From [Mycobacterium] crassicus (GTDB taxonomy: Bacteria > Actinomycetota > Actinomycetes > Mycobacteriales > Mycobacteriaceae), in NCBI RefSeq assembly GCF_020181615.1, contig NZ_CP084029.1, positions 1,779,875 to 1,843,874 on the forward strand: DNA of 64,000 nucleotides, written 5' to 3'. The notes under the pieces are model-generated. The model worked only from the letters and a program-made list of their open reading frames with translations. It had not been told where the DNA came from and made no database searches. The translations under genes were made by a program, and so were the position numbers. Below, in pieces: positions 20,561 to 30,354 of this stretch. Every line of letters starts with the position of its first letter. The stretch's first letter is position 1.

Positions 20561-23500
20561 CCGAGACCGTATCTCAACGCAGCACTGCGCCCTCTGCGGC
20601 GATCGAGGATGTGCTGGCGCTGTCCCCGCTGCAACAGGGACTGTTCTCGCTGGCCAAACTCGTCGCCGAGGACCTGGGTGCTTCGGACGCGGTCGACGTC
20701 TACACCGTGCAGTTCGTCATCGACATCGTCGGCGCCGTCGACGCCGGACTGCTGCGGCGCAGCGCCGAGGCCATGTTGGCCCGGCACGCCAACCTGCGGG
20801 CGTCATTCTGGGATGTCGACCTGCCGCACCCGGTGCAGATCGTGCCCGCGCAGGCCGACCTTCCGTGGCGGGAGATCGACGCGACGCCAGACGAATTCGA
20901 CGCGATCGCGCACACCGAACGCACCACCAACTTCGACCTGGCCCGCGGACCGCTGCTGCGCTTCGTGCTGGTCCACTCGGCCCCCGACCGGTGCCGGCTG
21001 ATCATCACCGTGCACCACCTGTTGCTCGACGGCTGGTCGATGGCGGTGTTCTTCGATGAGATGGTGGCGATCTACCGCGCCGGCGGTACCGACCCGCTGC
21101 CCGCGCCGCGCCCCTACCGCGACTACATCGGCTGGCTGGCGGGCCAGGACACCGACGAAGCTGTCGCCGCCTGGCGCGAGTATCTGGCCCCGCTGAACGC
21201 TCCGACCATCCTGGCCGACGGCGGGTACGCCGAGTTGGGCCGCGCCACCCCGAATACCCATGAGGTGGCGCTGGACAGCGATGACACGGCCCGGCTGACC
21301 GAGTGGGCCCGCCGGCACGGGCTGACCCTGAACACCGTGCTGCAGTTCGCCTGGGCAGTGCTGCTCAGCCGGCTCACCGATCGCCGCGAGGTGGCCTTCG
21401 GAGCCGTGGTGTCCGGCCGGCCCCAACAGCTCGTCGGTGTCGAGTCCATGGTCGGGCTCTTCATCAACACCGTTCCGGTGATCGCGGCCACCCCGCCCGG
21501 TGCCGAGGTGATCGCGACCTGTCAAGCGCTGCAACGTGACACCGCCACGATGCGTGACCTGGGCTATGTGAGCCTGGCGACGGTGCAGCGCGCCGCCGGC
21601 AACACATTGTTCGACACCCTGCTGGTTTTCGAGAACGCCCCGGTCGGTTCGGCGACCGCCGGGGTGACCACGCCGGACGGGGTGCGGTTCATCCCGGTCA
21701 CGGTGGAAAGCCTGACCCATTACCCGCTCACCGTGGTCAGTTTCCCGCCTCGCGACGGCCGGCTCACCGTGCTGCTGGAGGCGCTACCGGATGCGCTGGG
21801 GGAGCTGTCGGTAACCGACCTGGGACAGCGGCTGCTGCAGGTGCTGCGTCAACTGGTCGACCCGGCGCGCCGGCGGATCACCGACCTGGACGTGCTGCTG
21901 CCGGCCGAGCGGGCGCGCCGCGCCGAACCGGCGGCCGCTGCTGCCCCGGTATCGGTGCCCGAACTGTTCGCCGCCGCGGCCGCCGCCCACCCGGACAGCC
22001 TGGCGCTCACCGATGAGGACCGCACCCTGACCTACGCCGAGCTGGCCGCCGAGGTGGACCGGCTGGCCCGGGCCCTGGCCGGCCGCGGCGCCGGCCCCGA
22101 AGACCGGGTCGCGATCGCGCTGCCCCGCTCGCTGGAATCGGTGATGGTGATCCTGGCGGTGCTGCAGGCCGGGGCGGCCTACGTCCCGGTCGACATGAGC
22201 CTGCCGGAGGCTCGCATCGAATCGATTCTGCGCCAAGCAGATCCGATACTGACGATCACCCCCGAACTGCTGGCCGAACTGCGGTCCGCCGATACCGGGC
22301 AGTGCCCGATACCGCGGGTCGTTCCCCCCGACTCCGCCGCCTACGTCATCTTCACCTCCGGGTCCACCGGGGAGCCCAAGGGCGTCATCGGCACCCACCG
22401 GGCGCTGGCGTCGTATTTCGCCGACCATCAGCAGCGCATGTACGCACCGGCGGTGGCCCGACTGGGCAGGAAACTGCGAGTGGCACATGCCTGGTCGCTG
22501 AGCTTCGACGCCAGCTGGCAGCCGATGGTCGGCCTGCTGGGCGGGCAGAGCGTGCACCTGTTCTCCGCCGAGGAGATGCGTGACGCCGAGGCGATCATCG
22601 ACGGCATCCGTCGGCACCGCCTGGACATGATCGACACCTCCCCGTCGATGTTCACCCAACTGTTCGACGCCGGCCTACTCGATTCCGCCGCCGCCCACCG
22701 ACTTACGGTGCTGGCTCTCGGTGGGGAGGCCATCGCACCGCACACCTGGCAGCGGCTTCGTGACGTGTCGGCGGCGTCGTCGGTGGCCATCCACAACTGT
22801 TACGGGCCCACCGAGACCACGGTGGAGGCCGTCGTCGCCGACGTCGCCGAAACCGATGTGCCGGTGATCGGCGAAGCGGTGCGGGGCATGACCGCGCATG
22901 TGCTGGACACCGGACTTGCAGAGGTGCCCGACGGGGTGGCCGGTGAGCTGTATCTCGCCGGTGAGCAGGTGACCCGCGGCTATCAGGGCCGGGCCGGTGC
23001 GACCGCATCCCGCTACGTCGCCGACCCGTTTCGCGCCGGTGCCCGGATGTACCGCACCGGCGACCTGGTTCGGCGCCGCACCGACGGCCGGCTGATCTAT
23101 CTGGGCCGCGCCGATGACCAGGTCAAGGTGCGCGGGTATCGGGTCGAGATCGCCGAGGTCGAGGCCGCCCTTGCCGCGGCGACCGGGGTGACCGCCGCCG
23201 CGGTGCTGCCGGTGCAGGGCCCCACCGGAACTCAACTTGCCGGATTCGTCGCCGGAGCCGGCGTGGACGCCGCCCGGGTACGTACCGAGGTCAGCGTCCG
23301 GTTGCCGTCCTACCTGATGCCGGCCCGGATCACTGTGGTGGAGTCAATGCCGTTGACCCCCAACGGGAAGCTGGACGCCGAGAAGTTGTTGGCGCTGGCC
23401 GGACCCATCGGCGGCGGGGAGCTGGCGGACACCGAGACCGAACGGACGCTGGTGGAGCTGCTGTCCGAGATCTTCGGGGGAACCACTCCCGGTGTCGAGA

Positions 23501-24945
23501 CCGATCTGCGGGATCTGGGGCTGGACAGCATCGTCGCACTCTCGGTGGTGCGGGCGGCGCGACGGCGCGGGCTGCCGATGCGTCCCCGAACGGTGCTGAC
23601 CTGCAGTACTATTCGGGACCTGGCCGCGGCCCTGGACGTCGAGATCGCGCAGGCCGCGCAAGCCGTTGAGGACGCACAGTCCGACGCCGACGATGGGCCG
23701 TTCCCGCTGTTGCCGGCCGGCCGCTGGCTCTACCAGCACGGCGACCCGCGCCGGCTCGGCCAGGTCGAGGCGGTTCGGCTGCCCGCCGATACCGACCCGG
23801 AACGACTGCGGGCGGCACTGACCGCGATCGTCGCCGCGCACCCGATCCTGCACACCCGACTCGACCCGGCCGCGCTGACGCTGCACCCGATCGAACCCAC
23901 TGACGTTCTCACCGAGATCGCCGTGGACGCCGATGACCTGGCGACCGTCACCGAGCACGGCACCCAGCTGCTGGAAAGCCTGGATCCGCAGGCCGGCGCC
24001 CTGCTGCGAGCGGTGTGGCTGCGCCCGCCCGCCGGCGGCGGAGTGCTGCTGATCGGTGGCCACGTGCTGGCGCTGGACCCGGTGTCGTGGCAGGTGCTGC
24101 TCGGTGAGTTGGATGCCGCGCTGGACGGGGCGCCCCCGCTGCCGGAACGCACCGGCTACCGGCGTTGGGCGAGGGCACTGACCGCCCGCGCGGAAACCCT
24201 GGACTCCGTGGATTTCTGGGCCGGCCAACTGACCGGCGACGATCCGCAGTTGGGGGCGCGGCGGGTCGATCCGGACAGCGACCGGGCGGGCGACCTCACG
24301 GTGTCGATGGCCGTCGCCGCCCCCGAACTGACCGCCGCACTGTCGGCGTCGGCCGTGCCGTTGCACGATCTGCTGGTCGCCGCGACCGCACGCATGGTCA
24401 CGGCCTGGCATGCCCGCCGCGGTCAGGTCGGCCCGGCACCGCTGCTGGCGCTGGAGACCCACGGGCGGGCCGAGGATGTCGTCACCGGCGTCGATACCTC
24501 CGACATCACCGGGCTGCTGACCGCGATCTACCCGCTGCGGGTGGACCAGGCCGACCCTGCGGGGGTTGCGTGCGCACTCGAGCAGATCCCCGGTGCCGGG
24601 ATCGATTACGGCCTGCTGGCCTACCTGCGGGCCGACACCGCCGACCGGCTGGCCGGGTACCCCGGTCCGCAGTTGCTGCTGAACTACCTGGGCCGTGTCG
24701 ACCGGGCCGGTGGCGGGACCGCGCTGGCACCTGATCTGATCGCCGGACTGCCGTCGGTACCCGAACCCGGCCAGGCGGTGCGCCACGAGCTGAGCATCTT
24801 CGCCGCGGTGGCCGACCTGGGGGAGGGTCCGGCGCTGCTGACCCAGTGGCGCACACTGCCCGACATCCTCGGCGATGCCGATATCACGGAATTGCAAGGG
24901 CTTTTCGCCGATAGCCTGGCCGAGCTGGTGGAGGAGCTGCGATGA
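20557..24945 (+). CDS. mbtF: MbtF, terminal NRPS (C-A-PCP-E/C-like)
   Basis: A 1462-residue NRPS read from GTG 20557 (GTGA overlap with mbtE); ATG 20542 would add five residues. The C domain has HHLLLDGWS (153-161). The A domain has [11 protein letters not shown] (599), SFDASWQPM (649), [11 protein letters not shown] and YRTGDLVRR; the by-eye code D-A-Q-D-L-L-C-V-E-K is close to published Lys codes. The PCP is LGLDSIV (Ser991). A C-terminal epimerisation/condensation-like domain follows, but its motif is HVLALDPVS (1169-1177), so the second catalytic His is Val. It adds the terminal lysine; the last domain presumably takes part in caprolactam release. The length matches the M. tuberculosis protein (~1461, from memory). 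Confidence 0.92.
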   Translation: MTETVSQRSTAPSAAIEDVLALSPLQQGLFSLAKLVAEDLGASDAVDVYTVQFVIDIVGAVDAGLLRRSAEAMLARHANLRASFWDVDLPHPVQIVPAQADLPWREIDATPDEFDAIAHTERTTNFDLARGPLLRFVLVHSAPDRCRLIITVHHLLLDGWSMAVFFDEMVAIYRAGGTDPLPAPRPYRDYIGWLAGQDTDEAVAAWREYLAPLNAPTILADGGYAELGRATPNTHEVALDSDDTARLTEWARRHGLTLNTVLQFAWAVLLSRLTDRREVAFGAVVSGRPQQLVGVESMVGLFINTVPVIAATPPGAEVIATCQALQRDTATMRDLGYVSLATVQRAAGNTLFDTLLVFENAPVGSATAGVTTPDGVRFIPVTVESLTHYPLTVVSFPPRDGRLTVLLEALPDALGELSVTDLGQRLLQVLRQLVDPARRRITDLDVLLPAERARRAEPAAAAAPVSVPELFAAAAAAHPDSLALTDEDRTLTYAELAAEVDRLARALAGRGAGPEDRVAIALPRSLESVMVILAVLQAGAAYVPVDMSLPEARIESILRQADPILTITPELLAELRSADTGQCPIPRVVPPDSAAYVIFTSGSTGEPKGVIGTHRALASYFADHQQRMYAPAVARLGRKLRVAHAWSLSFDASWQPMVGLLGGQSVHLFSAEEMRDAEAIIDGIRRHRLDMIDTSPSMFTQLFDAGLLDSAAAHRLTVLALGGEAIAPHTWQRLRDVSAASSVAIHNCYGPTETTVEAVVADVAETDVPVIGEAVRGMTAHVLDTGLAEVPDGVAGELYLAGEQVTRGYQGRAGATASRYVADPFRAGARMYRTGDLVRRRTDGRLIYLGRADDQVKVRGYRVEIAEVEAALAAATGVTAAAVLPVQGPTGTQLAGFVAGAGVDAARVRTEVSVRLPSYLMPARITVVESMPLTPNGKLDAEKLLALAGPIGGGELADTETERTLVELLSEIFGGTTPGVETDLRDLGLDSIVALSVVRAARRRGLPMRPRTVLTCSTIRDLAAALDVEIAQAAQAVEDAQSDADDGPFPLLPAGRWLYQHGDPRRLGQVEAVRLPADTDPERLRAALTAIVAAHPILHTRLDPAALTLHPIEPTDVLTEIAVDADDLATVTEHGTQLLESLDPQAGALLRAVWLRPPAGGGVLLIGGHVLALDPVSWQVLLGELDAALDGAPPLPERTGYRRWARALTARAETLDSVDFWAGQLTGDDPQLGARRVDPDSDRAGDLTVSMAVAAPELTAALSASAVPLHDLLVAATARMVTAWHARRGQVGPAPLLALETHGRAEDVVTGVDTSDITGLLTAIYPLRVDQADPAGVACALEQIPGAGIDYGLLAYLRADTADRLAGYPGPQLLLNYLGRVDRAGGGTALAPDLIAGLPSVPEPGQAVRHELSIFAAVADLGEGPALLTQWRTLPDILGDADITELQGLFADSLAELVEELR

Positions 24946-26222
24946 GCACGTTGGCGGTGGTGGGCGCGGGCGCCAAGGCGGTCGCGGTGGCGGCCAAGGC
25001 CGCGGTGCTGCGTGAGATGGGGGTCGAGGCACCCGAGGTTGTCGCCGTCGAACGCACCGAGGTCGGCGCCAACTGGCGGGCGACCGGCGGCTGGACCGAC
25101 GGCGCGCACCGGCTGGGCACCAGCCCGGAGAAGGATGTCGGCTTCCCGTACCGTTCGGCGCTGGTTTCCGGCCGCAACGCCGAGATCGACGAGCGGATGA
25201 CCCGCTACAGCTGGCAGGCCTACCTGATCGCCACCGGCCAGTTCGCCGAGTGGGTGGACCGGGGCCGCCCGGCACCCACGCACCTGAAGTGGAGTCAGTA
25301 CCTGCGCTGGGTCGCCGACGCGGTCCAGCTGAGCGTGATCCCCGGCGAGGTGGATCGGCTTACGGTCGACGGTGCCGGCTGGGCGCTGCACACCCGGGAG
25401 ACCGAGGTGACCGCCGACGCGGTGATGATCACCGGTCCCGGCCAGGCCGAGAAGTCGATCCTGCCCGGCAACCCGCTGGTGCTGTCCATCGCCCAGTTCT
25501 GGCACCTGGCTGCCGCCGACCGGATCAGCGCCGAACGTGTCGCCGTGATCGGCGGCGGTGAGACTGCCGCTTCGATGCTCAATGAACTGTTCCGGCATCG
25601 GGTTTCGACGATCACGGTGATCTCCCCGCAGGTCACCCTGTTCACCCGGGGAGAGGGATTCTTCGAGAACACCTTGTTCTCGGACCCGACCGACTGGACC
25701 GCACTCACCCTGGCTGAGCGGCGAGATGCGCTGGCCCGTACCGACCGCGGGGTGTTCTCGGCGCGCGTGCAGGACGCACTGCTGGCTGACGACCGGATCC
25801 GGCACCTGCGGGGCCGGGTGGCGCACGCCGTGGCCCGCGACGGCCGAATCCGGTTGACGCTGAGCACCAACCGCGGCGGCGAGAGCTTCGAGACGGTGCA
25901 CGGCTTCGACCTGGTCATCGATGGTTCCGGGGCCGACGCGCTGTGGTTCGTCTCGCTGTTCGGTCAGGACACCCTGGACCTGCTGGAGCTGGGCCTGGGC
26001 GGGCCGCTGTCCGGGGACCGGCTGGCCGAGGCCATCGGTCATGACCTGGCCGTCGGGGGTGTGGCCCCGAAGCTGTTCCTGCCCAACCTGGCCGGACTCA
26101 CCCAGGGTCCTGGCTTTCCCAACCTGAGCTGCCTGGGGTTGTTGTCCGACCGGGTCCTGGGCACCCACCTTTGCACTGCGCCACCGATACCGAGGAGAAC
26201 CGATGAGCACCAATCCCTTTGA
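24942..26222 (+). CDS. mbtG: MbtG, lysine N6-monooxygenase
   Basis: A 426-residue flavin monooxygenase of the lysine/ornithine N-hydroxylase family. The FAD loop is unusual but recognisable near the N terminus ([14 protein letters not shown]), the NADPH loop is [11 protein letters not shown], and a DGSGADALW segment matches the family's late motif. It hydroxylates the epsilon nitrogen of the lysine units, which together with acylation or lactam formation makes the iron-binding hydroxamates. It overlaps mbtF at ATGA and mbtH by 20 bp. M. tuberculosis MbtG is 431 residues from memory. Confidence 0.92.
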   Translation: MSTLAVVGAGAKAVAVAAKAAVLREMGVEAPEVVAVERTEVGANWRATGGWTDGAHRLGTSPEKDVGFPYRSALVSGRNAEIDERMTRYSWQAYLIATGQFAEWVDRGRPAPTHLKWSQYLRWVADAVQLSVIPGEVDRLTVDGAGWALHTRETEVTADAVMITGPGQAEKSILPGNPLVLSIAQFWHLAAADRISAERVAVIGGGETAASMLNELFRHRVSTITVISPQVTLFTRGEGFFENTLFSDPTDWTALTLAERRDALARTDRGVFSARVQDALLADDRIRHLRGRVAHAVARDGRIRLTLSTNRGGESFETVHGFDLVIDGSGADALWFVSLFGQDTLDLLELGLGGPLSGDRLAEAIGHDLAVGGVAPKLFLPNLAGLTQGPGFPNLSCLGLLSDRVLGTHLCTAPPIPRRTDEHQSL

Positions 26223-26433
26223 CGACGAGAGCGGCAGCTTCTTCGTTCTGGTCAACGACGAGGAGCAGTACAGCCTGTGGCCGACTTTCGCCGACGTTCC
26301 AGCAGGGTGGCGAGTGGTCTATGGAGGTGAACAGGGCGCCGCGCGAACTGCCTGTGTGGAGTATGTCGAACAGCACTGGAACGACCTGCGGCCCAAGAGC
26401 CTTCGTGAAGCTATGGCTGCCGATCACGGGTAG
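26203..26433 (+). CDS. mbtH: MbtH, NRPS adenylation chaperone
   Basis: A 76-residue MbtH-like protein. Visible are the family hallmarks [24 protein letters not shown], the Trp-rich [14 protein letters not shown] core and the C-terminal WNDLRP. MbtH proteins bind NRPS adenylation domains and are needed for their folding or activity. The start ATG has GAGGAG upstream and lies inside the end of mbtG. It is the last gene of the mbtT-H operon. Confidence 0.95.
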   Translation: MSTNPFDDESGSFFVLVNDEEQYSLWPTFADVPAGWRVVYGGEQGAARTACVEYVEQHWNDLRPKSLREAMAADHG

Positions 26434-26485
26434 TCCCGGCTGATTCACAGGGGATTCGATGGTAGCCGTACTAGGTTTGGCCAGC

Positions 26486-26986
26486 ATGACTCTGAAACTG
26501 ATCACTGCCGGGATGGCGGTCGCAGCCGGTATCGGCGCCGCTGTCGGGGGAACGTTGGTGGTTGCGGCGCCGGCCTTCGCCACGCCGCCGAGCGTGCCCG
26601 CTCCGCTGGAGCCGGCACCGCCCGCGCCGGCCGGCGCTCCGCTGCCCACCACCGGTGAGGTGTCGGGCCTGCTCACCAGGCTCAGCGACGCCGGTATCGG
26701 CTACAAGGAGAAGGCCGACCTGGTCGAGAACGGCATCAGCGCGGAAGAGGGCCACGGGCTGGATCACGAGCTGCGCAAGGCCTACCGTGACGGCGAGTTG
26801 CCCTACAACTTCGACGTTCTCAACGTCGTGCCGACGGGTGAGGGCCAGGCCCTGTCCAACGTGACCATCACCGGCCCCAAGATGCCGGCGCCGAAGACCG
26901 TGCCGCTCAAGCTCGTCGACCAGGGCAGCTGGGTGCTGTCGCACGACTCGGCGACCGAGCTGATGCAGGTCCTCGCCCAGGGCTAG
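26486..26986 (+). CDS. CFP2/MTB12-like low-molecular-weight antigen
   Basis: A 166-residue exported protein read from ATG 26486. The signal peptide is MTLKLITAGMAVAAGIGAAV, followed by an Ala/Pro-rich stretch and a globular domain with LLTRLSDAGIGYKEKADLVE, ITGPKMPAPK and LVDQGSWVLSHDSATEL. These match the layout of M. tuberculosis CFP2 (Rv2376c), which also neighbours mbtH. The family folds like NTF2 and is secreted; its role is unknown. An upstream ATG at 26459 would lengthen the N terminus by 9 residues and weaken the signal peptide. The TAG stop overlaps the stop of the convergent kinase at CTAG. Confidence 0.82.
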   Translation: MTLKLITAGMAVAAGIGAAVGGTLVVAAPAFATPPSVPAPLEPAPPAPAGAPLPTTGEVSGLLTRLSDAGIGYKEKADLVENGISAEEGHGLDHELRKAYRDGELPYNFDVLNVVPTGEGQALSNVTITGPKMPAPKTVPLKLVDQGSWVLSHDSATELMQVLAQG

Positions 26987-28527
26987 CGGCTGAGGCGGGC
27001 GAACATGCCCTTCTGCGCCTTGTAGAGCCCGGGGAACTCGGCGAACAACCGGTCGTAGACGGCGCGGTTGGCGGCGACGGGCTCGAAGACGCCGTCGAGC
27101 GGGATCAGATCCCGCAGCTCGTCGCGATCCAACTCGCCCATGCCGATACCTGCGAATAGGGCTGCGCCGCGCAATTGGGCGTTCAACGGGTCGGCCACCC
27201 GTTCGCAGGTGCGGCCGGTGACATCGGCGATGATCTGGCACCACAGATCCGAGCGTGCCCCGCCGCCGACGATCCGGATCGCTCCGGTGTTGTCGCAGAA
27301 CCGATTCACGCACTCCAGGAGCCAACGGCTGTTGTAGGCGACCCCCTCGAGCACTGCGCGCACCAGATCGGCGCGGGTGGTGTCCAGCGACAGATTGTGG
27401 AAACCGCCGCGCGCATTGCGGTCATCGATGGGGGAGTGTTCGCCCTTGAGCCAGGGCGTGAAGATCACCCCGTTGGAACCGGCGGGCGCGCCGGCGGCCA
27501 GGGCGGTCAACGCGTCGTAGTCCAGATCCTGGAAAACGTTGTCGCGCAACCATTGCAGTGCGCGACCTGCGGTGTCCTGGTTGTTGACCAGCAGGTAGGT
27601 CGACGGGTCCAGGCCGGGCACGGTGGCGAGCTGGTGGAACACGTCGGTCTTCTTGAACTCGACCGGGCAGCCGATCCACGACGTGGTGCTGATGGTCAGG
27701 TGCAGCTCACCCGGTCGCACCGCGCCCGAACCCACCGCCGCGCTGTGCAGGTCGGGGGTGCCGGTAACCACCTGCGCCGCAGGGGAAATACCCAGCTCGG
27801 CGGCGACCTGTGGTGCGACGGTGGAGATGATCGATCCGGTCGGTACCAGCGGCGGCAGCTTCGAGCGGGCGACACCGGCTTGGCGCACCAGGACGTCGTC
27901 GTAGTCGAGCACCGCCAGGTTGCGGTTGTCGGTGAGCCAGGCGCCCATCATCGAGGCCCGCGAGGCCGCGGCGCGACCGGTGAAACACATGCTCAGATAG
28001 TCGACGGGCTCCATGAACCAGCTGGCCGCGTCGAAAGCGGCCCGGTCGCCGTGTTGCAGGTGCAACATGTGGCCGACCGGGTCATCGCCGCTGGCACTCG
28101 GGATACCGCCGTTGCGACGGATCCAGCTGAGCAACGCTCGCGGGCGGTAACCCTGCAGCCGCCCGCCGATCGCCTTGCGGCTGTGGGGAGCCCCACGGGT
28201 GTCCATCCACATCACGCACTGCCCCACCGGACGTCCGTCGGCGTCGACGGGCACGGTGCTGGCCCACTGCCCGGTGATTGACACCCCCGCCACCTGCTCG
28301 CCGCGCACACCGCTTTCCGCCAATCCGCGCCGGGTGGTGTCGCGGATGATCGCCCACCACAGGCCGGCGTCCTGAGTGGCCTCTCCACCGGGCCGGTAGT
28401 GGGTTGGTACCGCGATCAGGTCCGACCACAGCACGGTGCCGTCCAACGACACGAACCCGACCTTGGGCCCGCCGGTGCCGAGGTCGACGGCCAGAACAAC
28501 GGCGTCGACGCGATCGGGGCGGGTCAT
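26983..28527 (-). CDS. FGGY-family carbohydrate kinase
   Basis: A 514-residue kinase of the FGGY (xylulokinase/glycerol kinase) superfamily. The N-terminal phosphate loop is VDLGTGGPKVGFVSLDG and a substrate-region motif ITGQWASTVPVDADG follows. The C-terminal half has TGTPDLHSAAVGSGA, an NNQDTAG segment and RIVGGGARSDLWCQI. The family phosphorylates sugars or polyols with ATP; the substrate is not readable. The ATG overlaps the stop of the upstream lyase gene at ATGA, so the two form an operon. Pairing with a sphingosine-phosphate-lyase-like enzyme is unexpected for a sugar kinase. Confidence 0.82.
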   Translation of the reverse strand: MTRPDRVDAVVLAVDLGTGGPKVGFVSLDGTVLWSDLIAVPTHYRPGGEATQDAGLWWAIIRDTTRRGLAESGVRGEQVAGVSITGQWASTVPVDADGRPVGQCVMWMDTRGAPHSRKAIGGRLQGYRPRALLSWIRRNGGIPSASGDDPVGHMLHLQHGDRAAFDAASWFMEPVDYLSMCFTGRAAASRASMMGAWLTDNRNLAVLDYDDVLVRQAGVARSKLPPLVPTGSIISTVAPQVAAELGISPAAQVVTGTPDLHSAAVGSGAVRPGELHLTISTTSWIGCPVEFKKTDVFHQLATVPGLDPSTYLLVNNQDTAGRALQWLRDNVFQDLDYDALTALAAGAPAGSNGVIFTPWLKGEHSPIDDRNARGGFHNLSLDTTRADLVRAVLEGVAYNSRWLLECVNRFCDNTGAIRIVGGGARSDLWCQIIADVTGRTCERVADPLNAQLRGAALFAGIGMGELDRDELRDLIPLDGVFEPVAANRAVYDRLFAEFPGLYKAQKGMFARLSR

Positions 28528-29921
28528 GAAACAGGCGGCAGCGACTGCTGGGTGTCGAGCATCTGCTCCATGAACTTCTCGATGAACTGGGCCGCCTCGT
28601 CGGTCATTCCGCCCGGGATACCGCCGTAGATCGCGGCGCTGATCGGCGCCTCGCCGGCGGCGGTCTTCTTCTTGGCGTACTCGACCGCATCGTCGAGGTC
28701 GGCGGCGAACGCCTCCGCCACGCCGGGTTGGGTCTGCGGGCGGGTGACGGCCATGTGGATGGCGTTGGGGTACTGCTGGCCGTTGAAGCGCCAGCCCTTG
28801 GGCTTCATCGCGTCGGCGATGTGGTAGATGTCGAACTCGTCGGAGCGGAAGCTGAAGCAGAACGTCGGTGAACCCAGGATCGTCAGCTCCGGGTGGCTGC
28901 GCACGGCGTCCTGCATGGTGAATGCGGTCTCGAGGATCGCCTTGGCGTAGGCCCGGTAGCCCTCTCGGCCCAGCTGCACCATGGACGCCCACGCGGCGGC
29001 GATCAGCCCGCCCGAACGGGAGCCTTCGATTCCCGGCGAATGGTATTTGCCGCCGGACCATTCCGGCAGGTAGAAGTACTGCGCGTTGCGGTAGGCCTTG
29101 TCGCGGAACAACAGGGTCGAGGCGCCCTTCAACGCGTAGCCGTACTTGTGGTTGTCCGCGGAGATGCTGGTGACGCCGGGCACCCGGAAATCGAAGAGCG
29201 GGACGTCATAACCCAGCTCCTGGGCGAACGGCAGCACGAACCCGCCCAGGCAGCCGTCGACGTGCAATCCCACCCCGTGCCGCAGGGCCAGCTGCCCGAG
29301 TTCGGGAATCGGGTCCACGGTGCCGTAGCCGTAGTTGCAGGCCGAGCCCATGATCGCGATGGTGTTCTCGTCGATGTTGTCCGCCACCCAGTCGACGTCG
29401 ACCTGTGTGGTCCGCGGATCGATCGGCGCCCTGCGCAGTTCGATGCCGAACAGGTGGCAGCCCTTGTCGAATGCCGGGTGGCCGGTCTCGGGCTTGATGA
29501 AATTCGGTTTGGTGATGCCCCGGTGCTGCGCGGCGTGGTCGCGATAGGCCAGCAGTGCGTGGATGATGCTGCCGGTTCCTCCGGTGGTGACCATGCCGAC
29601 CGGCTCGGTGTCGGTGATCGCGTCGGCGTGCATCAGATCCAGCGCCATCGCGATCACCTCGCCCTCGAATTTCGTTGCGGACGGGCAGATGTCGCGCTGC
29701 AGCACATTGACGTGAGCGAACAACCCGAACGCTTCATCGAGGAAGCGGTAGTGCTCGTGGTCGCCGCAGTACATGGTGCCCGACACCTTGCCGGTCTCCC
29801 AGGTGGGATCCTCGGCGGCGGCCATCTCACGCAGTTCTGCCAGCACCTCGTCGCGCGGCCGGCCCTTTTCGGGCAGCACCCGGTTGACGGTGAAACGGTC
29901 CGTGTAGGGGAAGTCGGACAT
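28524..29921 (-). CDS. PLP-dependent lyase, sphingosine-1-phosphate lyase family
   Basis: A 465-residue PLP enzyme of the group II decarboxylase superfamily. It resembles eukaryotic sphingosine-1-phosphate lyase along its length: HVDGCLGGF (Asp222), FDFRVPGVTSISAD-NHKYGY with PLP Lys259, the GSRSGGLIAAAWASM segment, EFDIYHIADAMKPKGW and the AAIYG near the C terminus all match that family. The phosphate-loop region is TTGGTGSI (~113). Family enzymes split a phosphorylated sphingoid base into a fatty aldehyde and phosphoethanolamine; some relatives decarboxylate amino acids. There is no N-terminal membrane anchor, as in bacterial forms. It forms an operon with the FGGY kinase and is divergent from eutBC. 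The exact substrate is not established. Confidence 0.85.
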   Translation of the reverse strand: MSDFPYTDRFTVNRVLPEKGRPRDEVLAELREMAAAEDPTWETGKVSGTMYCGDHEHYRFLDEAFGLFAHVNVLQRDICPSATKFEGEVIAMALDLMHADAITDTEPVGMVTTGGTGSIIHALLAYRDHAAQHRGITKPNFIKPETGHPAFDKGCHLFGIELRRAPIDPRTTQVDVDWVADNIDENTIAIMGSACNYGYGTVDPIPELGQLALRHGVGLHVDGCLGGFVLPFAQELGYDVPLFDFRVPGVTSISADNHKYGYALKGASTLLFRDKAYRNAQYFYLPEWSGGKYHSPGIEGSRSGGLIAAAWASMVQLGREGYRAYAKAILETAFTMQDAVRSHPELTILGSPTFCFSFRSDEFDIYHIADAMKPKGWRFNGQQYPNAIHMAVTRPQTQPGVAEAFAADLDDAVEYAKKKTAAGEAPISAAIYGGIPGGMTDEAAQFIEKFMEQMLDTQQSLPPVS

Positions 29922-30112
29922 GGTGCTAGCAAACCCTCCATCTCGGGTGATTCCCCCAGGTTAGGTACCCGGAGGTTTTCGTGGTGCCATTCGTGGTTTC
30001 CCAGTCACGTGGTATCACGTCCGCGCCGATTCGCCGCACCCGAGCCCCGCTCGCCACCGAGACGGTGAATTCACAAGCTCCGACATGTCCCGAATGCGGG
30101 CTCTGGGCGTGC

Positions 30113-30132
30113 ATGGAGCGATATTGCTCCAT
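30113..30132. promoter_or_regulatory. Inverted repeat, candidate operator
   Basis: ATGGAGCGATATTGCTCCAT is a 20-bp dyad with nine of ten positions paired, in an AT-richer patch of the lyase/eutB intergenic region. It is a candidate site for the nearby LysR-type regulator (32670-33608) or another dimeric regulator. Confidence 0.4.
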
Positions 30133-30200
30133 TGGAGGCGGATACCATTCCAGGCTCGCAAACGGCGGTAGGGAACTCCAACACCAAAAGGCTTCGGCAT

Positions 30201-30219
30201 TGACAAGAAAAAGTTGTCA
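30201..30219. promoter_or_regulatory. Inverted repeat TGACAA-N7-TTGTCA
   Basis: Perfect 6-bp arms around an A-rich GAAAAAG spacer, 135 bp before the eutB start. The layout fits a dimeric regulator's operator. The left arm with its preceding T (TTGACA) could also serve as a -35 element. Confidence 0.4.
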
Positions 30220-30354
30220 GAGCAGGTCGGCGGCTTGAAGACGACGAGTTCGCCGAGGCGGGGTATGTGACACTGGCACCGGCGGACAGTGCTTCTTCGC
30301 CGGCTGCGATCACAAGGCGGCAGCGCGAATTTCCGGCGGCGGCGAGGAGGTGTG

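Larger units (their letters stand above)
29922..30354. promoter_or_regulatory. Divergent control region between lyase-kinase and eutBC
   Basis: A 433-bp gap between divergent operons. It is locally more AT-rich than its surroundings, especially 30110-30230. I see two inverted repeats (listed separately) and a strong Shine-Dalgarno (GAGGAGGT, 30343-30350) before eutB. I see no tRNA and no convincing cobalamin-riboswitch box, although EutBC needs adenosylcobalamin. Short open frames here lack ribosome-binding sites and recognisable protein sequence. Confidence 0.55.

Noticed and set aside
1..26433. mbtI (salicylate synthase) and lysine-acylating mbtK-N genes
   Set aside because: Searched for by motif along both strands; none is in the window. 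They are probably elsewhere in the genome.
29922..30354. Cobalamin riboswitch before eutB, and small ORFs in this gap
   Set aside because: No B12-box-like sequence or multi-stem layout is evident. The short frames lack ribosome-binding sites and recognisable content.
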